A stretch of DNA of 13,225 nucleotides from an uncultured Dorea sp. (GTDB taxonomy: Bacteria; Bacillota; Clostridia; Lachnospirales; Lachnospiraceae): NCBI GenBank assembly GCA_910588745.1, contig CAJURK010000063.1, forward strand, positions 1 to 13,225, in the 5' to 3' direction. A model generated the notes under the pieces. That model was not told where the DNA came from. It made no database searches and was given only the letters and a program-made list of their open reading frames with translations. Within the stretch, counting starts at the first letter, position 1. Every line of letters starts with the position of its first letter. The translations under genes and the position numbers were made by a program. Shown here piece by piece: positions 7,681 to 13,225 of this stretch.

Positions 7681-8976
7681 ATGTTTAACGTAAATCAATA
7701 CTATATGGAAGCCCATTCTGGAGATAATATAGATAATACGGAATTACTGAATTATATAAAAGAATTTGACCAGGTTGTTATATGGGGAGGCAGTTTTTTA
7801 GGAAGTGCAGTCGGTAAATATTTTTTAGAGAATGGAATAGACATCTTAAACTATTGGGATTTAAGAGCAGATACTATTGGTAAAGTGAATGGTATCAAGT
7901 GTATTCAGCCCTTTACTACAGAGCCAAAGGACAAGACGCTGGTTATATTCTGTATAGGTAATAATGTTATTAGAGGATTACTTCTAGAAGAATTGTCTGA
8001 AAAAGGCTATCAAAATGTAATCCGTGGAGATTATGTATATATGGGCGCAATCTGTCCCTTTGATAAAACAACCGGAATTACATCCAGCCAATGTCAGGGA
8101 AGTATGTGCTGCAGATCAATCTTTTGTGAAAGGCTTAGCAATATTGTAAAAAGCAGGAGTCAGACTATAAACCCATTACACATGTTCAGCGTCACCTTAA
8201 TTATCAATCAAAGATGCAGTTTAAAGTGTAAATGCTGTACTTCTTACATGAATGAATATCCACTAGCAGATAGAAAGGATATACCGTTAGATAGAATTTG
8301 TGATGATATAGATAGATTTTTTGATGCAATGGACAGCATCGGAACGGTAACTGTCATGGGCGGTGAACCATTTATGCATCCGGAATTGTCAAAAATTATT
8401 CAAAAATTACTTACAAAAAAGAATTTTGGATTAATTTCTATCGCTACATCAGGAACTTATCCGATTAAACTTGAACAATTAGAAGGACTTGAAGATAAGA
8501 GAGTAAATGTTAGTTTTTCTAATTATGAACACGCAATAACAAAGAATCAAAGGGATATGATGTATCGAAATATTGAAATTATTAAAAACGCAGGAATTTC
8601 TTATACTGTTGGAGTTACTATACCTGAATGGTCCGTACCATCAACCCTATATGATCTAAATGATACAGAAGGACAAATGATTGAAAAAAAGAAAGGTTGT
8701 GTCCAACCTCCTAGATGTATGCAGATCAAAAATGGAAAACTTCATCCCTGTGATTTTGGTACAGCGCTTTATAGTTTAAATTTGGGACGGTATGAGATGG
8801 ATTATGTTGACATTGAGCATTCTTCCTCCAAAGAGGAATTAAAAGAAAAAATCAGCAAATTTATTGATCAGCCTTATTATCGTGCATGCGGACACTGCAC
8901 GGGAGCGCTTGGGCTGACATCAAAAGCTGCTGAACAAGGATACATGGATTTTAAAAAACCGATTATAACAAACTAA
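7681..8976 (+). CDS. Radical SAM protein 2 with Rossmann-like module and extra cysteines
   Basis: 431 aa, cytoplasmic. Residues about 29-118 are a Rossmann-like module (QVVIWGGSFLGSAVGKYFL, TLVIFCIGNN). Residues 125-149 add a linker with C125, C138, C143, C144 and C149, unlike radical SAM 1. The radical SAM core has C179-x3-C183-x2-C186 (QRCSLKCKCC) and GGEP at 227-230. The C-terminal part has C346 and C357 (RCMQIKNGKLHPCDFG), then C403-x2-C406 (ACGHC), a pattern suggesting a twitch-type auxiliary [4Fe-4S] cluster. It shares architecture with radical SAM 1 but low visible identity outside motifs, so it is a paralogue by design rather than a recent copy. The two probably act on the same glycan or precursor, with the HAD protein between them. 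Product and substrate are unknown. Confidence 0.87.
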   Translation: MFNVNQYYMEAHSGDNIDNTELLNYIKEFDQVVIWGGSFLGSAVGKYFLENGIDILNYWDLRADTIGKVNGIKCIQPFTTEPKDKTLVIFCIGNNVIRGLLLEELSEKGYQNVIRGDYVYMGAICPFDKTTGITSSQCQGSMCCRSIFCERLSNIVKSRSQTINPLHMFSVTLIINQRCSLKCKCCTSYMNEYPLADRKDIPLDRICDDIDRFFDAMDSIGTVTVMGGEPFMHPELSKIIQKLLTKKNFGLISIATSGTYPIKLEQLEGLEDKRVNVSFSNYEHAITKNQRDMMYRNIEIIKNAGISYTVGVTIPEWSVPSTLYDLNDTEGQMIEKKKGCVQPPRCMQIKNGKLHPCDFGTALYSLNLGRYEMDYVDIEHSSSKEELKEKISKFIDQPYYRACGHCTGALGLTSKAAEQGYMDFKKPIITN

Positions 8977-9000
8977 ATAGATTTAGAGAGGAAACTAAAC

Positions 9001-10044
9001 ATGAGTTCAAAACCAGAAATAAGTGTAATCATACCAAATTACAATTACGGTGTATATTTGGCTAATTGTTTTGATAGCATTTTAGCACAGACATACCATA
9101 ATATCGAAGTTATTTTTAGAGACAATAATTCTACGGATAGCTCAATGGATATTGCAATGGAATATTATAAAAAATTTAAAGAAAAAGGGATACCGTTTCT
9201 AATAGCAAACAACCGTTATAATGTGGGAAGTGATCAGAATACAAATATGTGTTTGAACACTGCAACAGGAAAATATATATATGTATTAGCAAGCGACGAC
9301 TATATAGCGCCTAGATTTTTAGAACGGTGTGTATCAGTTCTGGAGAAATATCCAACAGTAAGTATGGTTATGACACATCGTGTTGAAGTAGATGAAAAAG
9401 GGAATTTGAGAAAAACACCTCCATTTTATAATAGAGATTGTATTATTCGTGGGGAAGATCAGGCAGCTGTTTTTATGATGGCTGGAATTGCCGTTCCATG
9501 TCAAAGAATGGTAAATACAACACTTTCGAGAAAAACAAATTCATATATTCGAGTACATAATGTTGCAGGTGATTGGTACAATAATTTTTTAAATGCATGC
9601 TCCGGCGATATAGCATATATAAAGGAACCGTTATGCTATTACAGAGTACATTCCGGAAATGAAACAAGTAACTCAGAAGATAATCTTGTTGGCTCCTTTG
9701 AGCATTATCTGTTATTAGACTCATTTGTCAATATTTCAACAGCTATGGGAATGAAAAAACCACAGATTAGATATGATGATGCAATAAAAAAACTCGGGAG
9801 TATGTGTTTGCGTTATGCAATGAAAATGTACGAAAATGAGAAAAACAAAGAGGCTAAAAGATATTTACGTTTAGCTTTAGTCTATGATGAAAATATAGAA
9901 AATATAGATACATATCAAGAACTATGGAATATGCGAGAACAATGCGGTGATATCTTAAAAGAAAGTATACATAATTATAAGAAAAAATTTGAATTAAACC
10001 GCACTACATCATATGCGCCTCCAGAAGGTTCAATTGAAATTTAA
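9001..10044 (+). CDS. GT2-family glycosyltransferase
   Basis: 347-aa inverting glycosyltransferase of the GT-A fold, family 2. The N-terminus EISVIIPNYNYGVYL is the nucleotide-binding strand and loop, with FDSILAQTYHNIEVI and RDNNSTDSS following. The metal-binding DxD-type motif is in LASDDY (Asp99-Asp100), and AGDWYNN near 189-195 is in the place of the ED/GD catalytic region. CYYRVHSGNETS is a common late GT2 motif. No membrane segment is obvious, so it likely works at the inner face of the membrane on a lipid-linked glycan. Residues after about 245 are helical and charged. GAGAGGA (8986-8992) precedes ATG 9001 by 8 bases. Donor and acceptor cannot be read from the sequence. Confidence 0.9.
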   Translation: MSSKPEISVIIPNYNYGVYLANCFDSILAQTYHNIEVIFRDNNSTDSSMDIAMEYYKKFKEKGIPFLIANNRYNVGSDQNTNMCLNTATGKYIYVLASDDYIAPRFLERCVSVLEKYPTVSMVMTHRVEVDEKGNLRKTPPFYNRDCIIRGEDQAAVFMMAGIAVPCQRMVNTTLSRKTNSYIRVHNVAGDWYNNFLNACSGDIAYIKEPLCYYRVHSGNETSNSEDNLVGSFEHYLLLDSFVNISTAMGMKKPQIRYDDAIKKLGSMCLRYAMKMYENEKNKEAKRYLRLALVYDENIENIDTYQELWNMREQCGDILKESIHNYKKKFELNRTTSYAPPEGSIEI

Positions 10045-10083
10045 ATTGACATAGAATAAAGTACCACCAAATTTGAATTTTAA
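10034..10083 (+). repeat. AT-rich inverted repeat over the GT2 stop codon
   Basis: TTGAAATTTAAATT (10034-10047) pairs with AATTTGAATTTTAA (10070-10083): 14 base pairs including two G-U wobbles, with a 22-base loop. It covers the stop codon at 10042-10044 and ends 8 bases before the GAGGAA ribosome binding site (10091-10096) of the next gene. It contains almost no G-C pairs and lacks a following T-run, so it is not a classical terminator. Confidence 0.4.
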
Positions 10084-10102
10084 AGATAATGAGGAAAAAT
10101 GA

Positions 10103-12403
10103 GTGACAGAACAAGAATATATCGCAGAAATAAAAAAAGTACACAAATCAGAACAATCAGAATATTTATTAGAACAGTTATATGCTGTAAAACCGGTGAG
10201 ACTAAGTTGGTATATATCTAAAGCGAGAGATATGTGGAAAAAGGCTATGCCTGTAGAAAGCATATTTTCTCTTCTTGCTGATAAAGGCTGGCATCTGTTT
10301 CCTTATCCAGGTATACAAGAATTAACAGAACTTTATATGGATTTGGTAAGTAGTTATCAAGATACCATAGATACAAAGCGACACAAAGTTCTATACATAA
10401 AAATGTGTAAGAATAGGACAAAAGAAGAAGAAGAATGGATGATGGAAATGAACCGTCATTTCCATCAGAAAAAAATGGATTTTATTAAAAATCCTGAGTC
10501 GTCTCAAATTGCCGGGCAGTTACTTGACTTTTATTTCATTTTTCAAGATAATGTAGTATTTTGTTTATTAGCCGCTTATATGCAAAAAAAGAATATGCAG
10601 CTTCCAAATGGAAGAGAATGGTTTTTGGACTTTACCAACAGTGGATTTTTACAAGAAAATTTGTCAGAATCTTCAAAAACACCATTTATTGTTTTTGAAG
10701 ATGAAAACAAAAATGGATTAGATGAACAGATTATCGTTTATATTTTAAAGCAATTTCAAAAAGAGATTTATTATATTAAAAGTCCTATCGAATTTGAGGT
10801 AACACATGAGATCGATATAGAGGATACGGTATCTGTCAGTATAGAATCCATAGAACAAAAAGAGAATATTTATACTATATATCCAGCTTCTTTAGTATGC
10901 GAAAAAAAACCGTTAGGAGATAATAGAGAATATATTCTTACATACCTCCTTCAGAATAACATAAAAAATCGATTTGCAGTTGTCTTTGCCACGGGTATTA
11001 TAATAGATAATTTGTGTTGTCAACTTGTGCTTAAAAAGCACTTAGAACGACTTTATAACATGACGTCCCCTCTATTAGAATCTCAGATGGTCTTCGGCTG
11101 GGCGGGAAACTACTTAAGCTACATCAGTCAAGTACATGATACCGATGCTGCAAAACTTTTAGCTCAGTCGGCAGAATGCAGCTATTCTATCATCGTTCCG
11201 GCAAGAAATTCGGCAGGCACCCTGCGTTATACTCTTATGTCGTGTTTAAACCAACGTTATCAGGGAAACTATGAAATTGTGTTAAGTGATAATTCCACTC
11301 CGGGTAATACAGAAGTCTATCAGCTCTATAAGGAGCTTGATGATCCCAGGATTAAATATTACAAAACCCCGAGAGAATATAATCTTTCCCGAAGCTTTGA
11401 GTTTGCCTTTCTTCAGGCAAGGGGAGAATTTCTTTTGTCTTTAGGCTCAGATGATGCGTTGCTTCCATGGACTTTAGAAGTGCTGCACGAACTGAGAAAG
11501 TCATATCCGAATGAAAACGTGATTCAATGGGAACGGGGTTTCTATGCATGGCCGGGATTTAACGGTGGGCAGCAGCATCAGTTTGTAATCCCCAGAAATT
11601 ATCAAAAGGGCAGTTTCTGTCAGGAATATGTCAGCCAGCAGTTTTATTTTGGTTCTATCTTTAATAACAGTGACCAAATGTATCTTCTGCCCAATCTGTA
11701 TCTGAATTCTGGTTGCCGCAGAGACTATCTGAAGATGATTTTGGCAAAAACCGGACGCCTTTTTGACGGAATATGCCAGGATATCTATATGGGAGTGGTA
11801 AATGTTGCAATCAACGACAAAGTATTGAATATCCGCTATCCATTATCCATTGCCGGAATGTCGGGAGGTTCCATGGGAGCTAAAGCAAATATGATTTATG
11901 CGCTTAAAAAGGAGGAAGCAAACTTTCTAAATGAATTAAAGAAGACGGCAAATATTGGTGGATATTGCGCTTCTCCCTACGAACGTATGATGCCACAGGT
12001 AACAACGGATAAAAGTTCTCTATATAATTGTATTCTACGTATGATCGCACGAGGTGTAATTACAGAGTCAGATTTGGAACATTTTGATTTCCGCAAATGG
12101 TTTTTAGATGTCTTTAGCCAGATGGATATCCGTGATCCATTATTTGATAAAAAAGTTCATTATTTCCGTTATACAGCTTCTTTACATGGGGAAGAGTTTT
12201 TGAAATGGTTTGATGAAACTATCTACCACAAAGCACTTACTCCTCGTAAGATAGATGAAAAGAAACTTACAGCTATACAACAAAAGAAATGTTATAAAGA
12301 GGGAACCGATGCTTATGGCGGACAAACCCTGGATGCATCAAAATATGAGGTATATAATGTATATGATGCCTCTCTGTTGTTTGAGAAACTATCTGGATTA
12401 TAA
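10103..12403 (+). CDS. Two-part 766-aa protein: unknown N-terminal region plus GT2 glycosyltransferase
   Basis: Residues 1 to about 355 are not a fold I recognise: helical and charged at first, then mixed, with no membrane segment. From about 360 a GT2 domain follows: YSIIVPARNSAGTL, IVLSDNSTPGN, and the DxD-type GSDDALLPW with Asp450-Asp451. About 200 further residues complete the protein. The start is GTG 10103 with GAGGAA 6 bases ahead; the next in-frame ATG is 43 codons later, inside the N-terminal region. An out-of-frame ATG at 10099 opens a frame of about 40 codons, so a small indel at the start codon of the parent gene is possible. Base composition changes within the gene: sampled lines are 13/60 G+C at 10741, 26/60 at 11461 and 17/60 at 12241, suggesting a mosaic origin. 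Donor and acceptor unknown. Confidence 0.85.
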   Translation: MTEQEYIAEIKKVHKSEQSEYLLEQLYAVKPVRLSWYISKARDMWKKAMPVESIFSLLADKGWHLFPYPGIQELTELYMDLVSSYQDTIDTKRHKVLYIKMCKNRTKEEEEWMMEMNRHFHQKKMDFIKNPESSQIAGQLLDFYFIFQDNVVFCLLAAYMQKKNMQLPNGREWFLDFTNSGFLQENLSESSKTPFIVFEDENKNGLDEQIIVYILKQFQKEIYYIKSPIEFEVTHEIDIEDTVSVSIESIEQKENIYTIYPASLVCEKKPLGDNREYILTYLLQNNIKNRFAVVFATGIIIDNLCCQLVLKKHLERLYNMTSPLLESQMVFGWAGNYLSYISQVHDTDAAKLLAQSAECSYSIIVPARNSAGTLRYTLMSCLNQRYQGNYEIVLSDNSTPGNTEVYQLYKELDDPRIKYYKTPREYNLSRSFEFAFLQARGEFLLSLGSDDALLPWTLEVLHELRKSYPNENVIQWERGFYAWPGFNGGQQHQFVIPRNYQKGSFCQEYVSQQFYFGSIFNNSDQMYLLPNLYLNSGCRRDYLKMILAKTGRLFDGICQDIYMGVVNVAINDKVLNIRYPLSIAGMSGGSMGAKANMIYALKKEEANFLNELKKTANIGGYCASPYERMMPQVTTDKSSLYNCILRMIARGVITESDLEHFDFRKWFLDVFSQMDIRDPLFDKKVHYFRYTASLHGEEFLKWFDETIYHKALTPRKIDEKKLTAIQQKKCYKEGTDAYGGQTLDASKYEVYNVYDASLLFEKLSGL

Positions 12404-12451
12404 ACATTTTATACCGCTGCGTACAGGCTAAAATGGAATGAAAGAAATTGT

Positions 12452-12457
12452 AAAGGA
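12452..12457 (+). promoter_or_regulatory. Ribosome binding site deciding the start of the cytidylyltransferase homologue
   Basis: AAAGGA lies 11 bases before ATG 12469. A second in-frame ATG at 12484 aligns better with the usual N-terminus of the family but is 26 bases away from this site, so 12469 is preferred. Confidence 0.5.
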
Positions 12458-12468
12458 AATTTCAAGCT

Positions 12469-13225
12469 ATGAAAACAAATACTATGAAAGTAGTTATCCT
12501 TGCTGGCGGCATGCCAAGCAATATAAGCGAAGAAAATGACAAAATCCCCAAGCCGATGGTCAAAATCGGCGAGCGCCCTCTCCTGTGGCATATCATGAAA
12601 TCCTATTCCAGCTACGGCTTCCATGATTTCATCGTATGCACCGGCTACAGGGCCGAGCTTGTCAAGGAATATTTCCTTGATTATTATATCTACAGCTCCG
12701 ATATCACCGTTGATTTACAGAAAAATGACGTGATTATCCATAACAAGGTAAGCGAGCCATGGAAGGTTATGGTTGTGGATACCGGCCTGAATGCCACCAC
12801 CGGCGAACGGATCCGGAAAATTCAGAAGTATATAGAAGACGATGCGTTTATTGTCTGTTACGGCGACTGCATTACAGATTTGAATGTCAGCAGCCTTTTA
12901 TCAGCCTATCACGAGAGCCCCCATCTGGTAACTATGGCGGTCGCCAGGCCTGCCGGGCGCAACGCCGTCCTGAACTTAGACGCCGACGGCAACCTTTCCT
13001 CCGACATTGTGCTGCAGAATAATTATGCGGCCGATGCTTGGGTAAATACCTGCCATATGGTATTAAGTAAAGAAATCTTTTCCTACCTGGCCTCAAGGGA
13101 GAGCTTTGAGACGACCACGATTAACCGCCTCAGAAAGACCAGAAAAGTGGCCACCTACAAGCATGAGGGGTTCTGGATGCCGGTGGAGACTATGAGGGAC
13201 AAGCTGTTTTTGGAAGAACTATGGC
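12469..13225 (+). CDS. Divergent RfbF-type sugar nucleotidyltransferase homologue, partial at the 3' end
   Basis: 252 codons are visible and the frame runs off the right edge. It aligns along its length with glucose-1-phosphate cytidylyltransferase RfbF (about 257 aa): KVVILAGG, KPMVKIGERPLLWHIMKSYS, YGFHDFIVCTGY, KEYFLDYYIYSSDIT, EPWKVMVVDTG, CYGDCITDLN, and GFWMPVETMRDKLFLEELW. The end is thus only a few residues beyond the window. Two key sites differ: the GxGTR glycine/arginine loop is replaced by GGMPSNISEE, and the EKP lysine motif with the INGGFF strand is replaced by LQNNYAADAWVNTCHMVLS. RfbF makes CDP-glucose, the precursor needed upstream in this locus. This copy may have lost that activity, changed substrate or become a regulatory subunit. 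The composition is GC-rich like the left block, so it belongs to the older locus rather than to the cassette. Confidence 0.85.
   Translation, partial: MKTNTMKVVILAGGMPSNISEENDKIPKPMVKIGERPLLWHIMKSYSSYGFHDFIVCTGYRAELVKEYFLDYYIYSSDITVDLQKNDVIIHNKVSEPWKVMVVDTGLNATTGERIRKIQKYIEDDAFIVCYGDCITDLNVSSLLSAYHESPHLVTMAVARPAGRNAVLNLDADGNLSSDIVLQNNYAADAWVNTCHMVLSKEIFSYLASRESFETTTINRLRKTRKVATYKHEGFWMPVETMRDKLFLEELW

Larger units (their letters stand above)
4187..12468. other. AT-rich cassette, probably horizontally acquired
   Basis: Sampled 60-base lines inside are 15 (6001), 23 (4921), 15 (9121) and 13 (10741) G+C, against 41 of 60 at 1621 and 2041 on the left and 32-33 of 60 at 12601 and 13141 on the right. 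All genes keep the same direction as their flanks. No insertion sequence, integrase or flanking repeat was seen, so homologous exchange of a serotype-like cassette is more likely than transposition. Confidence 0.7.

Noticed and set aside
4382..8976. Radical SAM pair as RiPP (sactipeptide-type) maturases
   Set aside because: The auxiliary-cluster cysteines would allow it, but no small precursor gene, peptidase or ABC exporter is near and all neighbours are polysaccharide genes.
12759..13022. Plus-strand open frame of 87 codons
   Set aside because: It lies inside the RfbF-like gene in another frame, and its Arg-rich translation has no domain character.

Overview
The window is one uninterrupted run of plus-strand genes from a surface-polysaccharide (O-antigen or capsule type) biosynthesis locus. 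It looks like an anaerobic Firmicute, most likely a Clostridia/Lachnospiraceae-type gut bacterium. The support is strong AGGAGG-type ribosome binding sites, tight gene packing, oxygen-sensitive radical SAM enzymes, and family resemblance of the proteins. This assignment is inference; no rRNA or housekeeping marker is present.

Region 1 (1-4186, GC-rich; two sampled 60-base lines are 41/60 G+C) holds a sugar-nucleotide module. It contains the 3' end of an RfbH/E1-type CDP-4-keto-6-deoxyglucose 3-dehydrase, a DRE-TIM (HMGL-like) aldolase/lyase, an acetolactate-synthase-like thiamine diphosphate (ThDP) enzyme and an extended SDR reductase/epimerase. RfbH, ThDP enzyme and SDR are the same classes that build yersiniose-type branched 3,6-dideoxyhexoses (E1, YerE, YerF). 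I therefore propose that this module makes a CDP-activated sugar with a two-carbon or longer branch at C4. The aldolase is an extra that the Yersinia pathway does not need.

Region 2 (4187-12468, AT-rich; sampled lines 13-26 of 60 G+C) is an apparent imported cassette. It opens with a 195-base leader containing possible gene debris. Then come radical SAM protein 1, a large HAD-fold protein, radical SAM protein 2, a 347-aa GT2 glycosyltransferase and a 766-aa two-part protein with a GT2 domain. The first three each begin with a Rossmann-like module before a different catalytic domain. The two radical SAM proteins carry C-terminal cysteines that suggest an auxiliary Fe-S cluster. This rSAM-HAD-rSAM-GT-GT set is the best candidate here for an undescribed glycan-modifying system. 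Its substrate cannot be read from sequence.

Region 3 (12469-13225, GC-rich again; sampled lines 32 and 33 of 60 G+C) is the start of an RfbF-type (glucose-1-phosphate cytidylyltransferase) homologue that runs off the window. Its GxGTR nucleotide-binding signature and its EKP motif are absent, so it is probably not a standard cytidylyltransferase.

The layout is a variable AT-rich cassette set between GC-rich CDP-sugar genes. Flippase, polymerase, CDP-glucose 4,6-dehydratase, E3 reductase and a canonical RfbF are not seen and may lie outside. No tRNA, rRNA, CRISPR, insertion sequence or convincing rho-independent terminator was found.
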